Assembly: GCA_029961685.1 (NCBI GenBank)
Contig: JARWKL010000014.1
Location: 25,951,137-26,015,136 of the forward strand
Direction: 5' to 3'
DNA: 64,000 nt
DNA from: Aristolochia californica
Taxonomy: Eukaryota > Streptophyta > Magnoliopsida > Piperales > Aristolochiaceae
Position numbers and translations under genes: made by a program. Under the pieces are notes generated by a model that saw only the letters and a program-made list of their open reading frames with translations, made no database searches and was not told the origin of the DNA. Shown in pieces: positions 12,601 to 19,860 of this stretch. Within the stretch, counting starts at the first letter, position 1. Each line of letters begins with the position of its first letter.

Positions 12601-15600
12601 TTTCTTTAACTTTTTTAACTAAATTTTTATCTTCTTGGTTAAAAAAATTTTGCCCATTAGGAGACGTTTTACCATATAGTGGTCCTATCATTTTTCCTAT
12701 ATCTTTCAAAAAAGGTCTTGCATAATTAACTAAGCCAAGGAATCTTTGTAGTTGTTTTGTGTCTGAAAGGTCATCTGGCATTTCTAAAATTTTCTTTGAA
12801 ATGTGATCTTGTAATTCAATCTGGCCTTGTCCTATGTTGACACCTAAGAATTTTATATATTCTTTAAAAAGTTCTATCTTTGTTTTGCTAATAATAATAC
12901 CTTCTATGATAAATGTAGTAAGAACTAATTGCAAATGTCCTATATGTTCTTTTATACTTAATGTTTCTTCTTCTTTGGGTTCCAAAGGCATAGTTCCTAT
13001 TCTGATATTTAGCTCATTATCATAATTTAAATATTCTTCTTCTTTTATTTGTTTATTTTTAATTAAATCTTCTTCTAAATGAAGGAGTTCTCTTTCAGCT
13101 AATTGTAATCCTAGTTCTTTAGGGTATATTATCTCATCAGTTTCTGCTTCAATATTTACTAACTCGTAATTATCACTTGAAATTGATTCTAATTCTTCTG
13201 TATTCTTTTGTTCATAACTGTTAAATCTGATATTGATATTTCCTTTTGTGTCTGTATACATTATACTTTCTTCTGGACTAATTACTTTTTCTTCTCTGAA
13301 CTTAAGGTTCCAATCTAATCCTGCTGCTAAGTCTTCTAGAGAATATTTTATAGGTTTTAGTAACTTTATTCCTTTATTACCTATTAAATTTACCACATCA
13401 TCAATTTTTATTTTAAATTTAGTGGTACTGGAACTAGTACATCTGCCTAAAAATCTTACACATAATAGTAAATTGTTCCCAACAAAGGAATCATATCCTT
13501 TAGTCTGAATTCCTATCTTAATGTATTTTCTGAAATCTTGTAAACCAAGAAGGAAGTCAGGGGAACAGTAAAATATTCCTCCATTCTGGTTCATGTCTAC
13601 TTCTGTTATCCCTAACATAGCTTTTTTAGGGTCTGCCCATCTATCGTCATAAATACTTAGTAAGGTTTTAGTGCCTAAATGTTTTCTGCCTAGGCCTTTT
13701 ATGCCTATTACTATTAGTCCTAGGTGGATTAGGGAATAAATCTTTTTTATTTCTTTAAAGGCTTGTTCTGCAATGAAATTAACATTAACAAAATCTTGTC
13801 CTACACAGCTTATCGGAAGTTCTCTATAATGTCTAAATAATCCGGTCTGAAAATTTAGAGGTCCTGTTCTATATAACTGCCTGGGATTTAGTAAGTTTAG
13901 CTGGTTATTACTAAATACAGTAATATCTTGATCAACATCTATGATATCATCTAGCTGGATATCCCTCTGATCTACACTTCTTCTATCCGTAAGTCTTTCC
14001 AATATGTTCAGGTTTCTAAAGGAGCTTCCTATTTCTGAGATTGATTCTTCACTTCTCCGTGAAACTGCCATTGTCTTTTAGGTTGGGTTGTTTTTGGTTG
14101 GTCTATTTTAACTGCTTTTAACTTTTGGGTGATAAGATCTATTTCTTTATCTATATTTTGTTGGGTTCCTTTTTTAAATAATCTAAATTTTCAGCCAACC
14201 TTTCTGTTTTTCCCTTGAGGATTTTTACTTCGTCCTGTATTCTGGTTAGGATAAAGTCTAAATCTATTAATTTATCTTGAAGGGAACTTCCTAAACTGAT
14301 TATTAGGTCTATTATACTGTTCAGGTATGGGTTAGTACCGTGTAAACTGTGTTCTTCGCTATTAAAATAACATTTTAGAGAACTAGAGCCTATAAATTTA
14401 AATTCAAATTTAGAGGGGATTCTTAAATCTAGATATTCTATCTTTTTATAAGGATCCAAGATTCTTTTGGCTCTGATACCAATTCCTGGGGGGTACTCCT
14501 TGTTTCCTAATCTGGAGTATTCAGATCTGAACTATTAAGATTTTGTCTAGGTTGTCTTCTTCTTAGTATTTGACTTCTAGGAGTTTTGGGTATAATTATA
14601 GGTCTAGGGGTTTCAAAAACCCTTATATAATTATTTAAAGAAAGTGTAAAACAGACAAAACTAAAGATTATTATATTGCAGAAAACTATAGCAAGGGCTA
14701 TATTAACAAAGATCATATAATTTTTCTATAATTTTAATTATTATACAAAGAAAAATCTATATATCTGATTCTAAGAGTTCAACTATTTGTTCAGGAAAGA
14801 AAACAAAATATTCAAACAGTCTTAATGCTAATACTCCTAAAAATAATATATAGCTCAACGAACCTATTTTAGTAAAACAAAGAGTTCTTTCTTAGACACC
14901 TATATAATAAACCAAGATATAAGTAATAACAAGGTAGATATCTGAGGAAAAGCCTAGCTATCTGATGTAATATATAAAAGACAAACCAAATATACATGTA
15001 AGGGTACGGCGGCGTTGTAGCAACCGGGAGCGACGCTTGGTCCTTTGGAACAGAGGTTCCTCATAAGCAAAGGCAGCTGTCAGGGCGTAGCCCTCACCCA
15101 GTGGTATTCCAGCCTAATATACCCAAACTTAAAAGATTTCAAACAAGAAGAAGCCTAACAGACAATAAGCGCAGTGATAACAAGAGCAAGCAGAATGATT
15201 CCAAGGGTAACAAAAAGAACAACCATAAGTCAGAAAACAGAACACAACGAAAAATAGACAAAGAAGTGATGCAAACTTCCGTAAGGTAACTCCTAAATTT
15301 CTTATTGTTTAGCTCTTTCTCAGATCACCAACAGGTCTCAGACACCAAAGAGATGCAGAGGTGTGTGCTTCCCTAGCTTATAGCTTTGGTCACGGGCTCC
15401 TTCAACATTCCGAAACAACAAGCCCTTTAGTCACTTATGGACAACAGCGGGCAACAATCGGAACTCTGGACCGTGAAACCTCAGAGGGTTACACAATGCT
15501 TTTACTGCATGCTCAGGATGATTCCGAAGTGAGAGGAAACCGTTACAGAGCCAAACAAAAAAGAATTTAGGAGGTCCCTTAAGGAAGACCCCGAACTACT

Positions 15601-16440
15601 GGAATAAAGAAAACGAAAGTGAGAACTTACAGAGAAAGATGGAAACGATCAGTATCAGTAAGGAGTCGGAACAAAGCAGACTACAGTCATGGAAGCAAGT
15701 GATGGGCAAAAGGATTCTCTCATTCATATCTTCTGAACATTACATAAGGCTTATTTATAGCCAAAACTTAACCGACACAAGGAGGCAAAAGGAATCACCC
15801 GGGTGCTCATTGGGCCCCATCGTCAGTGATATGTCCTAGTTTTGCTTTCCAGGTGTTAGGTTGATATTAAATCTTTACAAAAGTAAAAAGGAAAAAATAC
15901 AATAATGAACACTTTTACAAAGGTAAACAGGGAAAAGTACAATAGAGGCACACTTTGTCAACTTTGGTCTGTCTTTGTCTGCCTGTCTTTGTCTTGAAAC
16001 CACGAATCTTGCAAACTATGGGCAAGTCTGTTTGTCCTTGTCTTGAAACCACGGATCTTGCAAACTATGGGTAGAGAAACCTGGAAGAGGTTTTTTTTTT
16101 TTTTCTTTTTTTGGTCTTTTCTAACCAATCTCTTTTCTATGTTATCTTTACTTTAGTCTTTTCTAGCCAGTCTCTTTTCTAATGAAAATCTTATCTTATT
16201 TGCCATCCAAGGTGATAAGATTCTAGATGGCTTCAGAGTCGTAGTCATAGTCTTCATCTTCATCTTGAGAGTAACATTGTAAAGTTTGGGTTCCTGTGGA
16301 CCCAGTCTTGCTTGACGTGTCTGAGTCTTTTTTCTCGTATCCTTGATCTTTAAGATATTCTCTAAAATAATCATCCATCATCTTTTTAATTTCATCTTTT
16401 TCTGGAGCAGTCTCGATCTTCTTTTCTTTATTCTTTTCTT

Positions 16441-16475
<35 letters not shown>

Positions 16476-16524
16476 TTGAGATTGCGCTCAATATTTTGAG
16501 GTAGCCCCCTTTTTATTTCATCAG

Positions 16525-16558
<34 letters not shown>

Positions 16559-18696
16559 TTGAGATTGCGCTCAATATTTTGAGGTAGCCCCCTTTTTATT
16601 TCATCAGTTAAGTGGCTTGAGGTATATTGACAAGAATGCCCCTATGTACAAAATCTCTTATAACTTGTGTAGTACATAACAGAATTCTACCAGACTTGAA
16701 ACATAACTTAAAGATAAGTAACCTAACATATTGGAACCATATGACCTCCACATGAGTTGGTAAAATGACTACTAAACTTTCCTTGCATCAGTATTTTAAC
16801 AAGATCAATTTTCAGAATAAGGTAGGTGGGAGTGGAGCCATGTGCTCAGAGCAGCTAACAGCCTTTCAACTGACTTGGCTAAGAGGGTGTCTCTAGGTTT
16901 TTGCTTGTTCTGGGGCTTTCCCTCCCTCTGTAATTAGGACTGTTTTCACTCCTATAACACTACGTGCTATGAAATTGTACCATGAGTGCATGCTCTAAAG
17001 TGTTTATTAATAACAAGCACTAACTATTGTGAAGTAATATGGAATTTAATCTGCCTGTAACTTGTAGGTTTTGCAAGCTCTAAGAAGGTTAAAAGGGTCT
17101 TCAAATGGGAAGAAGGAGAAGATGTCTGAAGAAACAAAGCGTATGTTTGATCAGCTAACGGAGGACTCTGTGAAACTAATGGAGAATGGTGAATACAGTT
17201 AAGTATCACTCTCTGCAGAACTAAGTGCAAATAAAGTTCTTGTATTCTTTTCCCTTTTTGTTTAGCTTAAGATTTAATATATTGTGGAACAGCTAAATTA
17301 CTACTGTTTGTGCTATATCTGTTTTTGAAGTTTGTAATACATCACTGGTCAATGGAGGTTATCTAACATGTTTTGTTGTACAGTGACTCAAAACTTGTAA
17401 ACTCATATTTTGTCCTTCAACAGTTGATCCTTGAATATTGAATTATTTCTCTTTTGTTGTACAGATGTGTATTCTGATGAACAGGAGGTATTTGAGCGTG
17501 AGGCAGGTACTTCACGAAATCTCTTCACCCCCCTTCTTCTCTCTCTACCTTTTGTGCTCTCTTTTTACTCTGTTCATTGCATTTTCAGAGGGATATGAAC
17601 ATTTAGCTCGTGCAAAAGAGGGTCCATCCTCACCTGTCTCTGACCTTCCGCCAGGTCCTGCTCCATTGAATTTACAAGCGGCACATGATTCATCTCATGC
17701 CATTGGAGATTCGTATGATATGTTTGGAGATGATGATGAAAATCTTCCTTCAGATCATTCTAAGAATGGTGGGTACAACTCCAATTACCCACAAATTGGA
17801 AAGTAACTTGTTCTTATGGTCAAACCAGTTACCTGGCATTTACTTATGCATGTAACTTAATTGTTCTCCTGGTCAAACCAATTACCAATTACCTGACAAT
17901 TACCTATGCATGAAACACAGAATCTGCTGCAACTGGTGAAGATCAGGAAACTGATTATGTCTATGATGAGTCATCTGGGTAATTACTATCCATGTTGTTA
18001 GACTGTTTCTTTACTGTGTTCTAATTTTAAAGATTTCCAAAAAGGTCGTAACTTAGGGGATTTCTTAAAAGAACAGTAGGACTAGTAGTTTTCTTAAAAG
18101 AGCTGTGTTCAGGTCACCCTTAATGGATTTTAAAGGACACATGTTGGAGAACACCAGAACTGATCATTTTATCTCTACTTAAGAATCTTATTTTGAAAAT
18201 AATTTTATTCCAATATGTTACCTACAGAAATAAAAGCGTTTTTTTAAATTGAAGTTATAGTTTTAAAATTAAATTATATTTATACTATAGATTGGCTCTA
18301 TTGGTACATGAGATCTAGTTTGCCTCTTTGAAAACACTATGTGATTATGTCCCTCATCTTCATTTTGCTGCTTTCCAAGTTTTCCAACAAACATCATGTC
18401 CTGTCTTTTGATCTCAGCTACTACTACAGCAGCAGTATGGGCTATTATTTCGATCCAACATCAGGATTGTATGGCAGTGCAGCATCTGGAAAATGGTAAT
18501 CTACTGGGCTATTTGCATATCTTTCTCTTTCATGCTGCTAGCTAGTATTTGCCGATGTGCAGGTTGAACTGAACTATACCTGATTCTGTTCATCTTGTAT
18601 TGGTAATTTTATTTTTGCAGGTACTCGTTTAACGAGGAAACGGGTGGATACGATGAGATACAGGGAGGAGCAGCAGCAGATGCTAGCTCAATGTGA
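643..18696 (+). CDS. CD2BP2/LIN1-like U5 snRNP protein, 3' part of gene (8 exons)
   Basis: Exons read as 643-768, 838-993, 17068-17197, 17465-17506, 17589-17768, 17921-17978, 18418-18495 and 18621-18696. All junctions are GT-AG, phases match, and they sum to 281 codons plus a TGA stop. The protein runs from an EDDGMLMEPFNLEQEREEGY block through a second conserved block (IGRIKRRIADLLQPGET, then ALRRLKG) and a TEDSVKLMENGEY segment. It ends in a Tyr-rich tail (YYYSSSMGYYFDPTSGLYG, then KWYSFNEETGGYDE) of OCRE/GYF-like character. This matches plant homologues of human CD2BP2 and yeast Lin1, nuclear proteins of the U5 snRNP involved in pre-mRNA splicing. The start codon lies outside the window. 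No stop or frameshift is seen in the exons, so the gene looks functional despite a 16-kb intron. Identification is from family memory. Confidence 0.88.
1713..1717. repeat. Target-site duplication AGATC, left copy
   Basis: AGATC here matches 16802-16806, directly beyond the other end of the element. Five bases is the usual copia duplication. One extra T (1718) separates it from the LTR terminal TG. Confidence 0.65.
1719..2045 (-). repeat. Copia 3' LTR (327 bp)
   Basis: In plus orientation it starts TGACAAATAAG and ends GTGTTTTAACA. It is followed by CACTCCATCAAGCTGG, the complement of a polypurine tract. It aligns with 16480-16801 and, at its other end, with 3588-3650. It contains a short GAGAGAGA tract at the position where the other LTR is interrupted by viral DNA. 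Confidence 0.72.
2046..2955 (-). pseudogene. Copia pol remnant: reverse transcriptase 3' part and RNase H
   Basis: Minus-strand translation gives a YVDD reverse-transcriptase motif near 2935-2905, then degenerate RT. An open stretch at 2585-2283 has the copia RNase H signatures AGCKTDNRSTTSYY, NWKSKKQAIVARSSAEAEYK and further homology. The last part down to 2046 covers the C-terminus. Frames are broken between 2586 and 2900 and everything upstream is missing, so it is non-functional. It belongs to the internally deleted copia element that carries the pararetroviral DNA. Confidence 0.75.
2956..3421 (+). mobile_element. 5'-truncated LINE tail with RNase H-like domain and poly(A)
   Basis: The plus strand encodes broken pieces of a plant LINE-type C-terminal RNase H domain (TEAELSALYHGLL, EGDSMVVSNW, then an ENQQTH stretch). 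A short 3' tail ends in an A-rich end (3391-3421). Severe 5' truncation with a poly(A) end is typical of target-primed reverse transcription. It sits between the copia leader and pol remnant, so it inserted into, or together with a deletion of, the copia body. A clear target duplication was not found; only a few bases around ACAA agree. Confidence 0.55.
3422..3661 (-). mobile_element. Copia leader, degenerate primer site and inner end of 5' LTR
   Basis: On the minus strand an LTR end (AAATCTATCCAAGTTTCTC) is followed by TATTAGAGCAG, a decayed primer site for initiator tRNA-Met (canonical TGGTATCAGAGC), and about 150 bp of leader. The (GA)n tract 3617-3658 is the junction with viral DNA. The stretch 3566-3655 is repeated at 10214-10288 on the far side of the plus-strand viral copy. 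Confidence 0.65.
3662..3981 (+). CDS. Viral first ORF, VAP-like coiled-coil protein with no AUG codon
   Basis: The viral reading frame is open from the junction at 3662 to TAG 3979-3981. It contains no methionine codon of viral origin; a Met at 3598 comes from neighbouring copia DNA. The same frame at 14480-14151 also has no AUG. The product of about 105 residues has a DPYKKIEYLDLRIPSKFEF start, an SII/DLII middle and a heptad-like C-terminus (LIDLDFILTRIQDEVKILKG, then an ERLAENL stretch). This recalls the small coiled-coil virion-associated proteins of caulimovirids. Position directly after leader and primer site matches ORF I of rice tungro bacilliform virus, which starts at a non-AUG codon. 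An in-phase TTTAAAA at 3954-3960 precedes the stop. Function is inferred from position and coiled coil only. Confidence 0.6.
4061..6601 (+). pseudogene. Viral movement protein + coat protein ORF, interrupted by a stop
   Basis: ATG 4061 opens an 846-codon frame broken by TAG 5864-5866; the same frame continues to TAA 6599-6601. The N-terminal third is a caulimovirid 30K-type movement protein. The middle is acidic and charged. The C-terminal third is coat-protein-like: a basic KSRKP/RRFNPKR region, then the RNA-binding knuckle CX2CX4HX4C (about 6191-6233). A second cluster with exact spacing CX2CX11CX2CX4CX2C follows (about 6494-6571), a spacing described for badnaviruses. TAG 5864 lies inside the capsid region, so it is probably a mutation. 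The minus-strand copy lacks everything after the movement domain, so no comparison is possible. Confidence 0.8.
6644..9088 (+). pseudogene. Viral aspartic protease - reverse transcriptase - RNase H ORF, frameshifted
   Basis: ATG 6644 begins a short coiled-coil-like lead, then a protease with the DSG catalytic triad (VDSGCTKCIIHRR). A frameshift near 6965-6985 moves reading from one frame (open to 7003) to another (6969-8804). The RT core shows FSKFDCKSGFWQVKM, MPFGLKNAPSIFQ and YIDDILVFS. RNase H follows with its acidic residues: ETDGS, SEILAVIYSLEAF, LRTDCEA and NNSLADTLSR. A one-base loss near 8705 relative to the minus-strand copy shifts frame inside RNase H. It stops with TGA 9086-9088, one codon before the next start, in the same frame. 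It is in frame with the upstream ORF across TAA 6599; whether that stop is natural is unclear. Confidence 0.85.
9092..10111 (+). CDS. Viral viroplasmin/transactivator-like protein, intact 339 codons
   Basis: The ATG lies three bases after the RNase H stop (TGA CAG ATG). Residues about 88-130 carry the Caulimovirus viroplasmin fold signature (FYVVFRGRTPGVFHSW, then YKGFNNLQEALEVA), also found at the N-terminus of RNase H1 proteins. A coiled coil of about 40 residues follows (EKRRLLEEKNDFQKEYIKTL). The low-complexity Ser/Thr and acidic tail ends DEDEDYDYDSEAIQNL. In caulimoviruses this protein forms inclusion bodies and allows reinitiation on polycistronic RNA, which would fit the tightly packed ORFs here. 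The frame is uninterrupted, but this copy has no viral promoter. Confidence 0.8.
   Translation: MDFPDRPSRPSSSRFNNYGQEILCFGNQKLVVFPKSNITFKTLPTVSVTKEEQCLLDNLWLAYQRIPKDQKYFLASLNGLSEYFTQKKKSFNFYVVFRGRTPGVFHSWIEVVESIQNFQRPIYKGFNNLQEALEVAKLTIGTNYYIAPSLRHMREDQVSYGVAKDNKRIIFCDHCETLAKTIQRLNEKRRLLEEKNDFQKEYIKTLEEENRQWKAKATGTFCTQTPTSEEFSLASPAQTTAGKDTSSPLMAGHLPKMPQEKNKEKKIETTPEKDEIKKMMDDYFREYLKDQGYEKKDSDTSSKTGSTGTQTLQCYSQDEDEDYDYDSEAIQNLITLDGK
10194..10288. repeat. A-tract and duplicated copia primer-site/LTR fragment
   Basis: Twenty A residues (10194-10213) end the plus-strand viral copy. 10214-10288 then repeats 3566-3655 almost exactly: GAACATCTTCTACTGCTC, the decayed primer site, the LTR end and a (GA)n tract. 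The plus-strand viral copy is thus bracketed by a roughly 75-bp direct repeat of its host element. Confidence 0.75.
10288..10412 (+). mobile_element. Short plus-strand fragment of viral 3' end
   Basis: This repeats the end of the viroplasmin gene and its purine-rich 3' flank (compare 10089-10193). At 10412/10413 it abuts the minus-strand intergenic region, making a head-to-head junction. Confidence 0.75.
10413..11013 (-). promoter_or_regulatory. Viral intergenic/promoter region, downstream copy
   Basis: It is nearly identical to 15506-16104 and in the same orientation, 5093 bp apart. On the minus strand it holds TATAAATA (10666-10659), repeated ATAGTTTGCAAGAT/GTGGTTTCAAGACAA motifs upstream, and a T/A tract (10998-11013) next to the viroplasmin 3' end. 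It is the second copy of the terminal redundancy of the minus-strand provirus. Confidence 0.7.
11112..12130 (-). pseudogene. Viral viroplasmin-like gene, frameshifted
   Basis: This is the counterpart of 9092-10111. The viroplasmin signature is present with a few substitutions (FQGRTPGVFHSW). A one-base deletion near 11577 breaks the frame at the start of the coiled coil; the rest reads on in another frame to 11112. It follows the fused RNase H stop with the same TGA CAG ATG spacing as in the other copy. Confidence 0.82.
12134..14071 (-). pseudogene. Movement protein fused in frame to RT/RNase H by deletion (645 codons)
   Basis: The frame is open from ATG 14071 to TGA 12134. Roughly residues 1-372 are the movement protein and its acidic extension. 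The sequence then jumps (junction near 12950) to the reverse transcriptase just after the YIDD motif and runs through connection and RNase H domains (ETDGS, SEILAVIYSLEAF, LRTDCEA, SLADTLSR). Compared with the plus-strand copy, about 3090 bp have gone: coat protein, both Cys clusters, protease and the RT catalytic core. The junction lies in similar short sequences (ATAAAAGAATATATGGA versus ATAGAAGAACATATAGGA). RNase H is intact here, unlike in the plus-strand copy. The fusion is most likely chance, not a new functional gene. Confidence 0.85.
14151..14480 (-). CDS. Viral first ORF without AUG, second copy
   Basis: This is the counterpart of 3662-3981, with one notable amino-acid difference in the middle (H to Y). 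The open frame begins upstream of or within the primer site and stops at TAG 14153-14151. No AUG exists in it; candidate near-cognate starts are ATT or ATC next to the primer site and TTG at 14459. The TTTAAAA heptamer before the stop is also kept. Maintenance of an open, AUG-less frame in both copies argues that it was coding in the virus. Confidence 0.6.
   Translation of the reverse strand, partial: GIRAKRILDPYKKIEYLDLRIPSKFEFKFIGSSSLKCYFNSEEHSLHGTNPYLNSIIDLIISLGSSLQDKLIDLDFILTRIQDEVKILKGKTERLAENLDYLKKEPNKI
14468..14481 (-). promoter_or_regulatory. Primer-binding site for initiator tRNA-Met
   Basis: The minus strand reads TGGTATCAGAGCCA, complementary to the 3' end of plant initiator tRNA-Met as in all caulimovirids. 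It lies about 1.27 kb downstream of the TATA box and immediately upstream of the first ORF. The plus-strand copy keeps only the last bases (from 3662). Confidence 0.88.
14507..14716 (-). CDS. Small leader ORF with a hydrophobic N-terminus (69 codons)
   Basis: The ATG-started frame ends 25 bp upstream of the primer site. The first 28 residues are strongly hydrophobic (IALAIVFCNIIIFSFVCFTL), a likely membrane segment or signal anchor. A basic, proline-rich tail follows (PRPIIIPKTPRSQILRRR). I do not recognise it. It lies in the viral leader, where short upstream ORFs are normal and often regulatory, so it may never make a stable protein. No second copy exists in the window to test conservation. 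Confidence 0.3.
   Translation of the reverse strand: MIFVNIALAIVFCNIIIFSFVCFTLSLNNYIRVFETPRPIIIPKTPRSQILRRRQPRQNLNSSDLNTPD
15047..15094 (-). promoter_or_regulatory. GC-rich leader with two short hairpins
   Basis: GGAACAGAGGTTCC (15047-15060) and AGGGCGTAGCCCT (15082-15094) are perfect short inverted repeats in the most GC-rich part of the viral leader. Caulimovirid leaders are structured and support ribosome shunting; that role is inferred here. Confidence 0.4.
15506..16104 (-). promoter_or_regulatory. Viral intergenic promoter, upstream copy
   Basis: The minus strand has GGCTATAAATAAGCC with TATAAATA at 15759-15752, so RNA would start about 30 bases further on (near 15725). Upstream lie two copies of a CATAGTTTGCAAGAT-type motif followed by GTGGTTTCAAGACAA (15984-16064). 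A T/A tract and purine-rich AGAAAAGA repeats lie beside the viroplasmin end. It drives the minus strand, antisense to the host gene. Activity after integration is unknown. Confidence 0.65.
16105..16440 (-). pseudogene. 3' fragment of viroplasmin-like gene
   Basis: This repeats the C-terminal coding part and 3' flank of the viroplasmin gene (compare 11014-11350). The acidic tail is present and it is cut off at 16440 against a (GA)n tract of the copia LTR. It forms the upstream terminal redundancy of the minus-strand viral copy. Confidence 0.82.
16441..16801 (-). repeat. Outer part of copia 5' LTR with 85-bp tandem duplication
   Basis: In plus orientation it ends GTATTTTAACA before the AGATC duplication. 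Units 16442-16526 and 16527-16610, each a (GA)n tract followed by GGAGTTGAGATTGCGCTC and CCTTTTTATTTCATCAG, are tandem copies. The 3' LTR at 1719-2045 has one unit. The rest matches 1855-2045. Confidence 0.72.
16802..16806. repeat. Target-site duplication AGATC, right copy
   Basis: This matches 1713-1717 and marks the outer end of the composite copia insertion. Confidence 0.65.
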
Positions 18697-19310
18697 GACA
18701 AAACGTATATTTCTTTTCAATATTATGCTCAATTAGAGTGTTGTTGTGGTGCTGTGAATTTTCCTTCTCGTGTACAAAGCCAAATGTCAGAGTTTGTGCT
18801 TCATGGAGAAAGTCATACTTTCCTATCTGAATTTTTTACCAACTGTAGTCTACGGAATAAGATCATAAACTTCAATGATAAGAGCTGTCTTGTACATTTG
18901 TAAGAATTCCTCCATGTTCCGAGTTCAGTCTGATGAGAGGCTTGCATCCAGATGATCATGGTGTTTCCTTTTAGATTTTGTCGATTACCTATTGTTGGCT
19001 CTGAGAGAGCAGAGAATGTTAATTCAGCTTACTGATCAGCCGAACTTGCACTGAAGAGAATGCGATAGAGAAATCATAATGTCACCATTCAGGAAGCCTA
19101 GTTTCTAAGGATTTCAGCTCCTACAGAGTTTATTTCTCGTTATGGGCGATCCATCCATGAATGCAGTTATGGAGTGGGAGAAAGAACTGGAAAGTTTGTC
19201 ATTTTCCCTTGCTAAAGGGCATGAATTATATCATTATTAATAACAGTACATTGTAATCTCCAAAGTTGAAGATGATATTTCTGTTAATTCTGAAATAAAA
19301 TATGTAACAT
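18697..19310 (+). other. 3' UTR of CD2BP2-like gene with AATAAA
   Basis: Sequence after the stop contains no ORF. AATAAA occurs at 19294-19299, about 600 bp downstream of the stop, in an AT-rich setting suitable for plant polyadenylation. The exact cleavage site cannot be read. Confidence 0.45.
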
Positions 19311-19479
19311 TTTTGTTATAGTTTTTATATGGTTATATTAATTTCATGTCACATTTTAATTTTGGATAGATATAATTAAATTTTAGTGGAATCATAAATT
19401 GTTAAGTTTCTTCTCTTCTATGGAGATAAGAGGATAACACTGTATCTTCTTTATTCTTCTATTCTTCCCTTCTTGACTA

Positions 19480-19860
19480 GGGTTGGGCATCGGTCGGGTT
19501 GGGATAAGTATACTAAAACCTGAACCCGAACCTGATCCCTGACCCAAAACCTGACTGTGACTTGATCATTGTCCTTGTAATCCCATCCTTACCCTGTTCT
19601 CGTAAACCCGATTTGAACGCGACTCATCCCCACTCTGTTCTGGTAAATCCTGACTTGTTTCAATCCCATTTTATATTTTTGTCTCATTTGTCAGTCGGGT
19701 TTGGAAAAATCCATCCCTGACCTAAAACCTAACGGGTTTTTTTCTTGCTCCCTCCTTGACCCATAGGGTGAAATAAGAAACCCGAACACAAGTTATTTGG
19801 TTTGAGTAAGATGGGGTTCCTCATAAAACTTGACCCGATTCCCACCCCTATTTTTGATCC
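19480..19860. repeat. CCCGAA/CGGGTT-rich dispersed repeat
   Basis: Degenerate CCCGAACC/GGGTCGGGTT words occur here in both orientations. Similar words occur at 40050-40150 and 45470-45560, inside the duplicated blocks. This is a common plant repeat type; the family is unassigned. Confidence 0.4.

Larger units (their letters stand above)
10413..16440 (-). mobile_element. Endogenous pararetrovirus, minus-strand copy with terminal redundancy and 3.09-kb deletion
   Basis: On the minus strand: the 3' end of viroplasmin (16440-16105), intergenic promoter (16104-15506), leader to the primer site (14481), AUG-less ORF, fused movement-RT-RNase H ORF, viroplasmin, then the intergenic region again (11013-10413). 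Direct repeats 5093 bp apart plus the deletion (plus-copy span 5028 versus 1938 here) give a circular genome of about 8.18 kb. It has a longer-than-unit layout, but coat protein, protease and half of RT are gone and viroplasmin is frameshifted, so it is defective. Confidence 0.88.
1719..16801 (-). mobile_element. Ty1/copia retrotransposon, internally deleted, with nested LINE and pararetrovirus
   Basis: Read on the minus strand: 5' LTR (16801 down to about 16441, then about 3660-3588), tRNA-Met-type primer site (about 3587-3576), leader (3573-3422), a pol remnant (2955-2046), a polypurine tract next to 2046, and the 3' LTR (2045-1719). Gag and most of pol are missing. Both LTRs share the segment giving CCTTTTTATTTCA-AGTGGCTTGAG and the terminus TGTTAAAA. 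AGATC flanks the whole composite, so the viral DNA was inserted into the 5' LTR rather than separately into the intron. The alternative, two independent copia fragments, would not explain the shared flanking repeat. Confidence 0.75.
994..17067 (+). other. 16-kb intron carrying nested transposon and viral DNA
   Basis: The donor GT is at 994-995 and the acceptor AG at 17066-17067. The other introns read here are 69 to 439 bp. About 15.1 kb of this one (1719-16801) is a nested mobile insertion; the intron without it would be about 1 kb. Sequence 994-1712 and 16807-17067 is ordinary AT-rich intron with nothing else recognised. Confidence 0.85.

Noticed and set aside
15101..15289. Plus-strand 62-codon Lys/Asn-rich ORF
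   Set aside because: It lies antisense in the viral leader, is of low complexity and has no family features; treated as a chance frame.
17438..17806. 122-codon ORF over CD2BP2-like exons
   Set aside because: Its frame runs through an intron (17507-17588). The true coding sequence is the spliced exons 17465-17506 and 17589-17768.
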